DNA of 64,000 bases, taken from contig NZ_CP042163.1 of assembly GCF_007725405.1 (NCBI RefSeq), positions 1,364,001 to 1,428,000 of the forward strand, given 5' to 3'. The notes beneath the pieces are model-generated. The model was not told the DNA's origin, did not search any database, and saw nothing but the letters and a program-made list of their open reading frames with translations. Numbering within the stretch: the stretch's first letter is position 1; every line of letters begins with the position of its first letter. Below are positions 8,379 through 16,461 of this stretch, one piece after another. This DNA is from Shouchella miscanthi. GTDB taxonomy: Bacteria > Bacillota > Bacilli > Bacillales > Bacillaceae_D. The translations under genes were made by a program, and so were the position numbers.

Positions 8379-8921
8379 GTGTATAAAAAAGACCCAACAA
8401 TTCGACCGTTAAAACAAGGGGATAAAGCTTTTTTATTAAAGTGGTTAACGACAGAAGAGGTTCTTGCATTTTATGAGGGAAGAGATCGGCAATTTACAGA
8501 AGCCCTGATACAAGAAAAATTTTATGCCGATACTGAAGAAGATCGCTGGATTGGTGAAGTGGGTGGTGTGCCGATAGCGTACTTACAATCTTATCAATTA
8601 ACAGTTGGAGATAAGCGAACATACGGGTATTCAGTATATCAGTCGGTATACGGAATGGATTTGTTTATCGGCGAAGTGACGTATTGGAACAAAGGCTTTG
8701 GAAGTGCTTTTATTCACCTACTTATTGCACGTATACGAGAAAAAGATGCAGCTGCAATTGTGACGGTTGATCCACGAGTTAAAAACGTACGTGCTATTGC
8801 TTGTTACAAAAAATGTGGCTTTTCAATTGTGGGAAAAGTAGAGAAACGAGAATGGCATGAAGGAAGCTATCATGATGTTTACATAATGGAAACGAAAGAA
8901 ACCAACGGAATCGTTACTTGA
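8379..8921 (+). CDS. AAC(6')-like GNAT acetyltransferase
   Basis: A 180-residue acetyltransferase with the layout of the AAC(6')-Ib/AacA4 branch. Visible features are IRPLKQGDKAFLLKWL at the N-terminus, the VPIAYLQSYQ strand (about 66-75), GMDLFIGE (about 94-101), the acetyl-CoA loop NKGFGSAFIHLL (about 106-117) and VKNVRAIACYKKCGF (about 134-148). Enzymes of this branch acetylate the 6'-amine of aminoglycosides, but many chromosomal homologues have other substrates, so resistance is not demonstrated. The GTG start follows a GGGGGAG ribosome site. The gene appears monocistronic. Confidence 0.8.
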   Translation: MYKKDPTIRPLKQGDKAFLLKWLTTEEVLAFYEGRDRQFTEALIQEKFYADTEEDRWIGEVGGVPIAYLQSYQLTVGDKRTYGYSVYQSVYGMDLFIGEVTYWNKGFGSAFIHLLIARIREKDAAAIVTVDPRVKNVRAIACYKKCGFSIVGKVEKREWHEGSYHDVYIMETKETNGIVT

Positions 8922-9007
8922 TGAAACATTCTAGACATGAAGCCTTACTCGACTCTAAACATCGTGCTTGCTCCTATTTACGACAATTTATTTCTTGGGA
9001 AATAGTA

Positions 9008-9039
9008 AAACCAGCAGCCAATTATTTGGTAGCTGGTTT
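9008..9039 (-). terminator. Hairpin overlapping the LLM gene stop
   Basis: AAACCAGC (9008-9015) and GCTGGTTT (9032-9039) form an 8-bp stem that spans the stop codon of the minus-strand gene, followed on that strand by a T-rich stretch. It probably terminates the minus-strand gene. Confidence 0.6.
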
Positions 9040-10032
9040 ATTTAGCAGTTCTTTCGCCATCAAACGATAAACATTGAGTCTGGATTCAAAAGAATATTGA
9101 TTGCTATTAATCATAACTTCGTCAAAGCCGAACGTCTCTTTTTCCTCCAACAACTGGTTGCTTACCTCTTTAGGTGTTCCGACAAGGTGTAATGAGCGAT
9201 TTTTAGCAAGAATGGCTCGATCCATTTCTGTTAAAGGATACTGTTGAGCATCTTCAGGACTAAGCGTTTGTGGTAGTCTTCCACGCATAAGAAATAATCG
9301 GGCCAAATCAATTGGTAGAGCAAGAAACTCTGCCTCATCTTTTGTTTCTGCAACTGTAACTGCATACGACACGCTAATGATTGGATCAGGCATGAAATAC
9401 GATGGCTCGAAATAATGGCGGTACGTATCAAAGATCTCTTTAGACATTTCTCCGTTAAAAAATTGTGCAAATGAGTACCCCACCCCTTGCTTTCCTGCCT
9501 GTCTAGCGCTATTTCCGCTAGATCCCAATAGCCATGCTTCTGGTAACGCTACTTCGTGTGGGGAAGCAATGACTTGATTATAAAGAGGATCATTGGTTTT
9601 TTGATCATTGATCAGCTGTAACGTTGTCGCTAATTTATCGTACTGATCATCTGGTTGGTATGCTTTTCCTTGAGCAAGGGCGTGAATGGAATGATGATCC
9701 CCACCGGGAGCTCGACCAACACCAAAATCGATACGGTTTGGCGCGAGAGCACTTAATGTTTTAAAGACTTCTGCCATTTTTAAGGGCGAATAATGCATCA
9801 TCATGACACCGCCTGTTCCTAGGCGGATTCGCTTCGTTTGAGCAGCTAAGTGTGCGATTGTAATTTCTGGAGCAGAGCTCGAAAAAGACGTGCCATTATG
9901 GTGTTCAGCCATCCAAAGTCGATGGTAGCCTAATTCGTCCCCTAAGGTTGCAAGTGCTTTCGTAAATTGCAGTGCATCAGTAGAGGTTGACCCTTGCGGT
10001 ATGGGTGCTTGATCAAGAATGCTTAGTCTCAT
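9022..10032 (-). CDS. LLM class flavin-dependent oxidoreductase
   Basis: A 336-residue luciferase-like monooxygenase of the MsnO8/YwcH type. Family marks are MRLSILDQAPIPQG at the N-terminus, GYHRLWMAEHHN (about 35-46), the RIRLGTGGVMMMHYSPLKMAE segment (about 68-88) and RIDFGVGRAPGGD (about 99-111). It uses reduced FMN and oxygen to oxidise an unknown small molecule in the cytoplasm. The gene is single on the minus strand and is divergent from sigY. It is a frequent orphan gene in Bacillus, and nothing here suggests its substrate. Confidence 0.9.
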   Translation of the reverse strand: MRLSILDQAPIPQGSTSTDALQFTKALATLGDELGYHRLWMAEHHNGTSFSSSAPEITIAHLAAQTKRIRLGTGGVMMMHYSPLKMAEVFKTLSALAPNRIDFGVGRAPGGDHHSIHALAQGKAYQPDDQYDKLATTLQLINDQKTNDPLYNQVIASPHEVALPEAWLLGSSGNSARQAGKQGVGYSFAQFFNGEMSKEIFDTYRHYFEPSYFMPDPIISVSYAVTVAETKDEAEFLALPIDLARLFLMRGRLPQTLSPEDAQQYPLTEMDRAILAKNRSLHLVGTPKEVSNQLLEEKETFGFDEVMINSNQYSFESRLNVYRLMAKELLNKPATK

Positions 10033-10127
10033 TTAAACGGTCTTCCTTTCGTGTTTACTGTTAAGCACTATAACATAGAACAAAATAAAACCCTATTTTA
10101 CTGCTCAAAAAAAGGGTTTAAATAAAA

Positions 10128-10152
10128 TGAACGAATTGATCTTATAAACGTA
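10128..10152 (+). promoter_or_regulatory. Candidate sigma-Y (ECF) autoregulatory promoter
   Basis: TGAACG at 10128-10133 and CGTA at 10149-10152, spaced by 15 bases, stand about 50 bases upstream of sigY. The AAC-type -35 and CGT-type -10 are typical of ECF sigma promoters, and B. subtilis sigY is autoregulated from a TGAACG-type promoter. The exact -10 match is inferred. Confidence 0.65.
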
Positions 10153-10198
10153 TAACAGTTGTGCAGATTAGAAAGATGAAGAGCATAGGGGTGGTGTT

Positions 10199-10735
10199 AT
10201 GGAAGAACCGCTTGAAGTATTGATTCAAAAAGCGCAGAAAGGCGAAGAAGAAGCATTAGCTGTGTTATTAACGAATCACTACGACAGTGTTTACCGTTTT
10301 TTATTAAAAGTCACTTTCGATCCTGACTATGCTGCAGATTTAACCCAGGAAACGATGACAAAGGCGATTATAGCAATAAAAAGTTACAAGATAAAAAAAG
10401 CAACATTTTCTACGTGGCTATTTCAGATTGCGACTAATGCCTTTATAGATAAAAAACGAAAGAGGAAGCATGAAGATCAGTATGTACGGATGCAACGGTT
10501 ACAATGGTCGATGAAAGAAGAACCGCATGCTGAATGGCTTGATATTCAAAATGTTTTACTGAAGCTAGATAGCAAAAAGAGAGTTCCGCTCTTATTGAAG
10601 CATTATTATGGTTACAGCTACGAAGAGATTGGACGAATCTGTCAAATTCGGACTGGGACAGCAAAGTCGAGAGTGAATAGTGCGGTTGACTACATTCGAA
10701 AGGAGTTAAGGAGCGATGAAGGAATTCGACGATAA
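10199..10735 (+). CDS. sigY: ECF RNA polymerase sigma factor SigY
   Basis: A 178-residue ECF sigma factor, the same length as B. subtilis SigY. Region 2 runs from about 20 to 90, with DLTQETMTKA and the FSTWLFQIATNAFIDKKRK recognition helix. Region 4 runs from about 120 to 175, with YYGYSYEEIGRICQIRTGTAKSRV. It directs RNA polymerase to its own operon and few other promoters. The identity rests on sequence plus the perfectly conserved gene order sigY-yxlC-yxlD-yxlE-yxlF-yxlG downstream, with overlapping starts and stops. In B. subtilis, YxlC, YxlD and YxlE restrain SigY activity, and the same logic is expected here. Confidence 0.92.
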   Translation: MEEPLEVLIQKAQKGEEEALAVLLTNHYDSVYRFLLKVTFDPDYAADLTQETMTKAIIAIKSYKIKKATFSTWLFQIATNAFIDKKRKRKHEDQYVRMQRLQWSMKEEPHAEWLDIQNVLLKLDSKKRVPLLLKHYYGYSYEEIGRICQIRTGTAKSRVNSAVDYIRKELRSDEGIRR

Positions 10736-11009
10736 AGTGAAAGATGGATGGGCTCAACTGGATAGGAGTCAACTACATTCACCAACCAAAGAAGATATGA
10801 TTGCGCTTATTCAGGAAACAAAACGAAAACAGCGACGTGAAGCCATTCTCTTCTTTGTCATAACGCTCATTCTTGTTAACATCGTTGTTTTTTCGATTGC
10901 AAGGTTACCAGCTATTTATGTAACGATGAACGTTATCTTAGTGGGATTACTTCCTGTACTTTTTGTATGGGGACTGGTGAAACGTTGGAGGGATCGTTAT
11001 GAATTATGA
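10716..11009 (+). CDS. yxlC: YxlC family negative regulator of SigY
   Basis: A 97-residue protein with a soluble N-terminal part (about 1-42) and two membrane helices (about 43-60 and 65-88), as in YxlC. It starts inside the end of sigY, so synthesis of the two is coupled. In B. subtilis, YxlC acts with YxlD as the anti-sigma for SigY. The cytoplasmic N-terminus would hold the sigma factor. Sequence similarity is modest, and the call leans on position and topology. Confidence 0.8.
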   Translation: MKEFDDKVKDGWAQLDRSQLHSPTKEDMIALIQETKRKQRREAILFFVITLILVNIVVFSIARLPAIYVTMNVILVGLLPVLFVWGLVKRWRDRYEL

Positions 11010-11229
11010 TTTACAACCATTAACCGAAGTTCCTATCTGGGCTTGGATAGCACTTGGAATACTGCTCTTAATGCAAAGTATTTATTTGTATTTTAAGAGT
11101 CAAAAGAATGGGCAGATGAAATGGTTTTGGGGTATTTGGGGTGTAACTCATTTTCCGATGCCGCTGGTTGTTTACTTTATATGGACTTATTGGTTTATAC
11201 CGATCGTTAAAGGAAGAGGGGATGAGTAA
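10999..11229 (+). CDS. yxlD: YxlD family membrane protein, SigY anti-sigma partner
   Basis: A 76-residue protein with two hydrophobic helices (about 14-32 and 43-68) and Trp/Pro-rich joints (VPIWAWIALG, GIWGVTHFPMP), typical of YxlD. It overlaps yxlC by eleven bases. In B. subtilis, YxlD is needed with YxlC to hold SigY inactive at the membrane. The assignment depends on operon position as much as on sequence. Confidence 0.8.
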   Translation: MNYDLQPLTEVPIWAWIALGILLLMQSIYLYFKSQKNGQMKWFWGIWGVTHFPMPLVVYFIWTYWFIPIVKGRGDE

Positions 11230-11230
11230 G

Positions 11231-11437
11231 ATGAATGATGTGATCGAGATCGTAAGGATGTTTATACCACTTATAGTTGTTCAACTACTACTGATGATTG
11301 TTGCCTTAATTGATCTGTACCGCCGTAATTATGTTCGAGGTGAGAAATGGGTATGGGTAATCATTATTATAGTCATTAACTTACTTGGCCCAATAGCATA
11401 CTTTATCTTCGGAAGGAAGAAAAGTAATGAATATTAA
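11231..11437 (+). CDS. yxlE: YxlE family small membrane protein
   Basis: A 68-residue protein with two membrane helices (about 7-27 and 38-58) and the short GPIAYFIFGR motif near the C-terminus. This is the PLD nuclease N-terminal-like (PLDc_N) signature carried by YxlE. An ATG nine bases upstream (11222) overlaps the yxlD stop; ATG 11231 has better spacing to AAGAGGGG and was preferred. In B. subtilis, YxlE also lowers SigY activity. Confidence 0.8.
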   Translation: MNDVIEIVRMFIPLIVVQLLLMIVALIDLYRRNYVRGEKWVWVIIIIVINLLGPIAYFIFGRKKSNEY

Positions 11438-12308
11438 CGTAATTGAGCTTAGTAAAGGATCTCGAATTTGTCATGTGAACGCTCACATTGAGACAAATAA
11501 CATTACGGCACTAATCGGTGAGAATGGAGCAGGAAAGACAACCCTGTTGCAGTTAATTGCTTCTTTATTAAAGCCGACATCTGGCAGAATTGAATTTGAA
11601 GGCGTGACGAAAAAAGATATCCGTTCGTACATTGGTTTTTTGCCTCAATTCCCATCTTTCCACGATTGGATGACTGGATTAGAGTATCTCACGCATGTCG
11701 GTCAATTAGTTGGCATGAAAAAACAGCATGCGGTCCGTAAAGCTACTGATCTTTTAACCCTTGTCCGCCTTGAGGATGGAAAGGAGAAGCGCATAGAATC
11801 ATACTCTGGAGGAATGAAACAACGACTTGGCATTGCTCAGAGCTTAGTGAACGACCCGAAAGTGCTGTTACTAGATGAACCTGTATCAGCATTAGACCCT
11901 AAAGCTAGAACAGAAGTAATGGAACTTCTACTAACACTAAAAAAAGAGCGAACGATCATCTATTCAACTCATGTTCTTCATGATGCAGAGCAGATTAGTG
12001 ATGCCTATATGTTTATGCACAAAGGCCAATTAGTCGAAACCGGTTCTCTTCATTCAAAAGGGGAAGAGTATGTGCTAGAAATTGAGACCGCAGAGTGTGA
12101 AAGGCTAGAAGCTGAACTTAAAGCTGTTTACCCAACATGGTGTATCACTAGAAGGGTAAATTATGTTGAGATAAGGATCACACCAAATCAGACGCGATAC
12201 GATTTAATGCTATTATCAATTCTTGAAAAGGGTAGCTATTCATTTGATGGAATTAAAAAACGTAAAAAGACCCTCGAGGATATTTTTCGGAAAGCGGTGA
12301 CGATATGA
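11427..12308 (+). CDS. yxlF: ABC transporter ATP-binding protein YxlF
   Basis: A 293-residue ATPase of ABC type. Walker A is GENGAGKTT at about 32-40, the signature is SYSGGMKQRLGIAQ at about 125-138, Walker B is [13 protein letters not shown] at about 148-160, and the switch His is in TIIYSTHVLHDAE. A C-terminal extension (about 220-293) is usual for this subgroup. It pairs with the permease YxlG, whose start overlaps its stop. The exported substrate of YxlFG is unknown; it is not needed for control of SigY in B. subtilis. Confidence 0.9.
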   Translation: MNINVIELSKGSRICHVNAHIETNNITALIGENGAGKTTLLQLIASLLKPTSGRIEFEGVTKKDIRSYIGFLPQFPSFHDWMTGLEYLTHVGQLVGMKKQHAVRKATDLLTLVRLEDGKEKRIESYSGGMKQRLGIAQSLVNDPKVLLLDEPVSALDPKARTEVMELLLTLKKERTIIYSTHVLHDAEQISDAYMFMHKGQLVETGSLHSKGEEYVLEIETAECERLEAELKAVYPTWCITRRVNYVEIRITPNQTRYDLMLLSILEKGSYSFDGIKKRKKTLEDIFRKAVTI

Positions 12309-13075
12309 ATCAGCTTACCGCGCTAATAAGAAAAGAAGCGCTTGAAAACTGGCGCAACTATAAATGTTTATGGTTGCCGACTTTGTTTGTCATCTTAGGG
12401 ATGATGCAGCCATTAACGCTTTATTACATGGAAGATATGCTCGTTTTACTTGGTGGTTTGCCAGAAGGGGCGAATTTTGCAATGCCAACACTAACTGCGG
12501 AGGAAGTAGTTGTTAATACCTTGAACCAATTTTCACAAATTGGTATGTTTGCAATCGTCTTGTCTTTTATGTCGACTTATACGAATGAACGAAAAACAGG
12601 AGAAGCCTTGCTCATACTTGTGAAACCAGTGACACATTGGTCCTATTGGCTTTCAAAATGGGTTGTAGCTCTTGCTTTAGTAATAGGAAGTTTTATAGCG
12701 GGTTTATTAGCAGCACTTTACTATATTTCCCTATTGTATGGATCGATATCGTTTTCATCAATCGTGTTTACGGTACTCATCTATGGATTATGGTTAATGT
12801 TTATCGTGACTGTAACCCTTTTCATTGGAACAATCGTTAAAAGCTCAGCAGTAGTAAGTCTCCTTAGTATTTTACTAATGATGCTTGTGATGCTTTTTCC
12901 AGTTTTATTTGGAGAGGGCGCCTTGTGGACGCCTGCAGGACTTCTTGTTTTGGTAGAAGCCTTTCTTTTGAACGATCCTATAAGCTTCAAGCCCGTTTGG
13001 ATCACAATGAGCCTTATCATTTTACTACTATTAGGAGGAATGAAATACTTAACAAAGAAAGAGTGGAGTATCTAA
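12305..13075 (+). CDS. yxlG: ABC transporter permease YxlG
   Basis: A 256-residue integral membrane protein with about six hydrophobic segments. It begins with a cytoplasmic LIRKEALENWRNYK segment typical of ABC-2 type permeases and carries the STYTNERKTGEALLILVKPV loop after the second helix. It forms the membrane half of the YxlFG transporter and is the last gene of the sigY operon, ending at a strong bidirectional terminator. Confidence 0.88.
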   Translation: MNQLTALIRKEALENWRNYKCLWLPTLFVILGMMQPLTLYYMEDMLVLLGGLPEGANFAMPTLTAEEVVVNTLNQFSQIGMFAIVLSFMSTYTNERKTGEALLILVKPVTHWSYWLSKWVVALALVIGSFIAGLLAALYYISLLYGSISFSSIVFTVLIYGLWLMFIVTVTLFIGTIVKSSAVVSLLSILLMMLVMLFPVLFGEGALWTPAGLLVLVEAFLLNDPISFKPVWITMSLIILLLLGGMKYLTKKEWSI

Positions 13076-13079
13076 AGAA

Positions 13080-13113
13080 AAGTCCCTTAGGTTGACACCT
13101 AAGGGACTTCTTT
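13080..13113. terminator. Strong bidirectional terminator
   Basis: A 13-bp perfect stem (AAGTCCCTTAGGT with its complement 13097-13109) around a short loop separates the convergent sigY operon and histidine kinase gene. The kinase stop codon lies in the stem. Confidence 0.9.
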
Positions 13114-14727
13114 CAATAACGGAAACGCAAGGTGAACGGTTGTTCCTTCTCCCACTGTACTATCGTAAAAAATGGTACCTTCATGCTGTTCAACAATTTT
13201 ATGACTAACTGTCAATCCTAAGCCTGTGCCTTTTTCTTTTTGTGAAAAGAATGGCTCACCTAATCGTTCAATACGTTCCTCGCTCATACCGTGACCGTCA
13301 TCCTTAATCTTGACGGTAAGCGACCCATCTCGGGCTTGCATTGTCACGATAATAGCACTGGCACTCGCTTCTATCGCATTTTTAATAACATTAATAAACA
13401 ATTGCTTAAGTTGATTTTTATCCCCATATAGATAAAGAGGGTACGGCTTTTTAAATGATAAGCTACTGCCATTTGCTTTCGCTTCAGCAGATAATAGATG
13501 GATGACATCTGATAGAACGTTTGTTACATTTGTTTTCGAAAAAATGACATCGTGAGGGCGTGACAGGACGAGTAATTCACTTGCAATCATATTAATGCGT
13601 TCCAGTTCCTCTAACATAATACGATGAATAGGGTTCTCTTCCTTGCTCTCTGTTTGAAACAGTTGAACAAATCCTCGAAGTGATGTCAATGGATTGCGTA
13701 TTTCATGAGCAATTCCTGCTGCTAATTCGCCAACTACGGCTAACTTTTCGGTCGTACGAAGTTTTTCCTCTGCTTCGATCATCGGTGTCATATTGTGTGC
13801 GTAACCTGTAATGCCGACAAGTTCTCCATTTATCATGATAGGTAGCGATGCGCAATTGACGATGACCTTCTTTCCAGTTCGATGCTTGATCCGAATCTCA
13901 TTACATTGAACAACTTCTCGACTTGTTATCACTTGATAAAATGTTAGTTTTAAGCGAACATGATCTCGTTCATCAATAAATGAAATGAATGGTTCTCCAA
14001 TACTTTCTTCTCTATCATAGCCGGTGACGTGGATGAAATGTTGATTAAGATCGGTAATATTTCCTTGAAGATCAATCATATAAACAAGCTCAGGGCTGTA
14101 ATCAAACAATGCTTTATATCGAAGCTCGCTCTCTGCTAATCGTTGTTTTGCTTGTATTCGCTCTGTCACATCTCGACCTACAACAATTAAGGCTTTACGC
14201 TCACCGCTCTCTGTAAAAAGAGGCGTCTTCGTCGTATCAAATATTTTCTGTTCCCCATTCTCTAGCGTTATAACAGTTTCACTCCTCGTTGTTTTTTGGA
14301 GTGCCCACGTTTGTTCATCTGTCTCATTTGCTAGTGAAAATTCCTTTTTAAAAAAAGGTTGTTCTTCAGCAAGCTGGCTATTTGTTTTTCCGATGTAATG
14401 ATGTTGATCTAAACGGAAAAGTTTTAAGGCAAATGTATTAGATTGAATCCAACGACCATCCCCATCTTTAAAGCTGATGAAGTCAGGAATAGAATTAATA
14501 AGTGTTTCGACCTTCTCTTTTTCTTCTGTTAACGTGTTAATCTTCTCTGATTTGTTTAACAAGAAATAAATAAAAACGCTGGTTGCGATAATAAAGAAAA
14601 TCCCTTTTAATTTTTGGTAAAAGGAATATAGTTCAGGCTCCCAACTTAGTAATAAATAATCGGTTCCTATCACCCAAATAAGACTAAACCCAATAAAAGA
14701 AACAATGATCTTTCGTTTTACGTTCAT
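13099..14727 (-). CDS. PAS domain sensor histidine kinase, sporulation-kinase type
   Basis: A histidine kinase of about 542 residues. Two membrane helices near the N-terminus (about 8-27 and 40-58) are followed by a short coiled coil and two PAS domains (about 75-195 and 205-320). Next come a HisKA domain with the phospho-acceptor motif AAGIAHEIRNPLTSLRGF (about 340-357) and an HATPase domain with NAIEAS, DDGHGM and GTGLGL. The layout matches Bacillus sporulation kinases that feed Spo0F. No response regulator gene lies next to it. The strict upstream frame begins at GTG 14739, but the AAAGGTGG site fits ATG 14727 or 14733 better. Confidence 0.88.
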   Translation of the reverse strand: MNVKRKIIVSFIGFSLIWVIGTDYLLLSWEPELYSFYQKLKGIFFIIATSVFIYFLLNKSEKINTLTEEKEKVETLINSIPDFISFKDGDGRWIQSNTFALKLFRLDQHHYIGKTNSQLAEEQPFFKKEFSLANETDEQTWALQKTTRSETVITLENGEQKIFDTTKTPLFTESGERKALIVVGRDVTERIQAKQRLAESELRYKALFDYSPELVYMIDLQGNITDLNQHFIHVTGYDREESIGEPFISFIDERDHVRLKLTFYQVITSREVVQCNEIRIKHRTGKKVIVNCASLPIMINGELVGITGYAHNMTPMIEAEEKLRTTEKLAVVGELAAGIAHEIRNPLTSLRGFVQLFQTESKEENPIHRIMLEELERINMIASELLVLSRPHDVIFSKTNVTNVLSDVIHLLSAEAKANGSSLSFKKPYPLYLYGDKNQLKQLFINVIKNAIEASASAIIVTMQARDGSLTVKIKDDGHGMSEERIERLGEPFFSQKEKGTGLGLTVSHKIVEQHEGTIFYDSTVGEGTTVHLAFPLLKEVP

Positions 14728-14739
14728 TTTCATGTCCAC

Positions 14740-15035
14740 CTTTAAGCTTCTATCGTCATAAGACTACCTGCTCTATTGGGGAAAAACAACCGGATTTGAA
14801 TAAGTCTGTCAATTGATGCTAGCTTTCTGATGAATGAATTATGAGAACAACGAAGAGGAGTTAGTCATGGTTAATCAGCTTCCGCCAGATCATCTGCAAC
14901 AATTTGTAGGTGGGAACTTTGAGCAAGTTGGGAAGGCGTTTTTAACTTGTTTTAACAAATTGGTGGTTTAAACCAAAATCGAAGTTGGTGTGGTCGTACT
15001 CACTATACAACGTATCAAGATTTACTGGTATTAAA
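14740..15035. other. Gene-poor interval with one micro-ORF
   Basis: Between the divergent kinase and the minus-strand transporter terminator I see only one short reading frame with a good ribosome site (14867). Downstream of it a second frame looks protein-like up to about 15078. No promoter or operator stands out clearly. Confidence 0.4.
14867..14971 (+). CDS. 34-residue micro-ORF, possibly a broken small gene
   Basis: ATG 14867 stands six bases after a GAAGAGGAG ribosome site and opens 34 codons (MVNQLPPDHLQQFVGG and on). The stop comes early, but the next frame continues without a stop from about 14945 to 15078 and looks coding (GGLNQNRSWCGRTHYTTYQ). This fits either a real micro-peptide or a small gene of about 70 residues broken by one frameshift. 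I do not recognise the family. Confidence 0.35.
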   Translation: MVNQLPPDHLQQFVGGNFEQVGKAFLTCFNKLVV

Positions 15036-15066
15036 GAAAAAAAGCAGTAGGAATATCACTACTGCT
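15036..15066 (-). terminator. Intrinsic terminator of the thiosulfate transporter gene
   Basis: On the minus strand, AGCAGTAG pairs with CTACTGCT around an 8-base loop and is followed by seven T residues. Confidence 0.88.
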
Positions 15067-15074
15067 CTTCCGTT

Positions 15075-16298
15075 CTAGCAAAAACGATCTTGCGGTTTAG
15101 GAACCGACAGTCCGAACAAAGGTCGTAGCTTGAGTGCCAAAAAGGTTCCACCGATGGCCATTACGCCCCAGATGTAGCCATGTGCACTAAAGGATGCAAT
15201 ACCCCCAAAATAAGCACCCACGTTACAACCAAACGCGAGACGTGCGCCGTAACCCATTAGCAAACCACCAATAACAGAGGCAGCCGCATTTTTTGCAGTG
15301 ATGTTTGATAGTGTAAACAACCCACCTGCTGCAGAAGCGAGAAAGGCGCCTAATATAACACCAAAGTTTAAAACTGTTGTCGTATCAGCGAAGATAGATG
15401 CATGTAAGGCTTCTGTACTTCCTTGCCAATAGCCCCAGCTCTCAACATCGAATCCAATTGCATCGGCGGCTTTTGAACCCCATAACGTAAATGCTGATGT
15501 TACACCCCATGGCGTACCGCGTGTCAATAGAGTTAAGGCGTTTAACACTGCAAGTACAATTGCCGCTGTAAATAAAGGCCAAGAACCTCTAAATACGCGC
15601 TTCCAGCCAACGGCAGAGGGTACGGCTGCCATTTTTGGTGGATTTTTTTTCTTTTCAATACGAATTGTAATCCACGCAATACCTGCAAAAATAAGTAAAG
15701 ATACTAACAGTGCGCCACCGTAGCCTAGTCCAGTTGACGTTGCTAAAGAAAAGGGTTCGGCTGATGGCATATCGTCCATCCAAAACGTAAAGTGGGCTGC
15801 TCCGATTGTAGAACCAATGATAAAGAAAAGTAGCGTGATAAACATAACAGATCGTCCGCCACCAACAGCATATAATGTACCTGACGCACAACCTCCACCA
15901 AGTTGCATACCAATACCAAAAATAAAGGCACCGACAAGTAAACTGACGCCTACAGGGGAAACGTATCCGTTCGCGTCTGTTCCAAAAAACGTGGTACCGA
16001 CTGCTAAGATTGGTGCAAACAATAAACAGGCTACTGCAAGCATAAGCATATGCGCTCGTAAAGATTGGCCATTCCCTACAGATGCTAACCTTCGAAAAGC
16101 AGATGTAAAGCCAAATCTAGCATGAAATAATGTAAATCCAAGTCCAATTCCTATTAGTGCTAACAAGGGTTGGACAACATGTTGTGTAAGAGCTAAAAAG
16201 ACAGTTAATAATATGGATACAACTATACCAACTATCACTAAAAGACGCTGTGGTGGATTCAATGGTTTTGTTTCTTCCTGTTGCGCTTTCGTAGACAC
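15075..16298 (-). CDS. YeeE/YedE family (TsuA-type) thiosulfate/sulfur transporter
   Basis: A 407-residue protein with about ten to twelve membrane helices. The two family repeats each carry the invariant Cys motif: MQLGGGCASGTLYAVGGG at about 128-145 and RLAFGCNVGAYFGG at about 362-375. These cysteines line the thiosulfate path in TsuA. It should import thiosulfate or handle another reduced sulfur species at the cytoplasmic membrane. No TusA-like or rhodanese partner is next to it. The gene is alone on the minus strand, with terminators on both sides. Confidence 0.88.
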   Translation of the reverse strand: MSTKAQQEETKPLNPPQRLLVIVGIVVSILLTVFLALTQHVVQPLLALIGIGLGFTLFHARFGFTSAFRRLASVGNGQSLRAHMLMLAVACLLFAPILAVGTTFFGTDANGYVSPVGVSLLVGAFIFGIGMQLGGGCASGTLYAVGGGRSVMFITLLFFIIGSTIGAAHFTFWMDDMPSAEPFSLATSTGLGYGGALLVSLLIFAGIAWITIRIEKKKNPPKMAAVPSAVGWKRVFRGSWPLFTAAIVLAVLNALTLLTRGTPWGVTSAFTLWGSKAADAIGFDVESWGYWQGSTEALHASIFADTTTVLNFGVILGAFLASAAGGLFTLSNITAKNAAASVIGGLLMGYGARLAFGCNVGAYFGGIASFSAHGYIWGVMAIGGTFLALKLRPLFGLSVPKPQDRFC

Positions 16299-16421
16299 TT
16301 GATCACCTTATCCTATTAAATTTATCCGAAAAGGATTGTATTATCTTATTTAAAATTATGTACGCTGTCAAGGTAAATCCATTTGTACTTAGTATGCTTT
16401 ATAAAGCGGGTTTTACCAATC

Positions 16422-16461
16422 AAAAGTAAAAACCAAGGCTCAGGCCCTGGTTTTTACTTTT
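16422..16461. terminator. Bidirectional terminator
   Basis: AAAAGTAAAAACCA (16422-16435) pairs with TGGTTTTTACTTTT (16448-16461) around a GC-rich loop. On the minus strand it separates the upstream binding-protein gene, whose stop it contains, from the transporter. Confidence 0.75.

Noticed and set aside
8921-9071. 49-codon frame from an ATG overlapping the stop of the AAC(6')-like gene
   Set aside because: It runs antisense into the 3' end of the oxidoreductase gene and through its terminator stem, and there is no ribosome site of its own.
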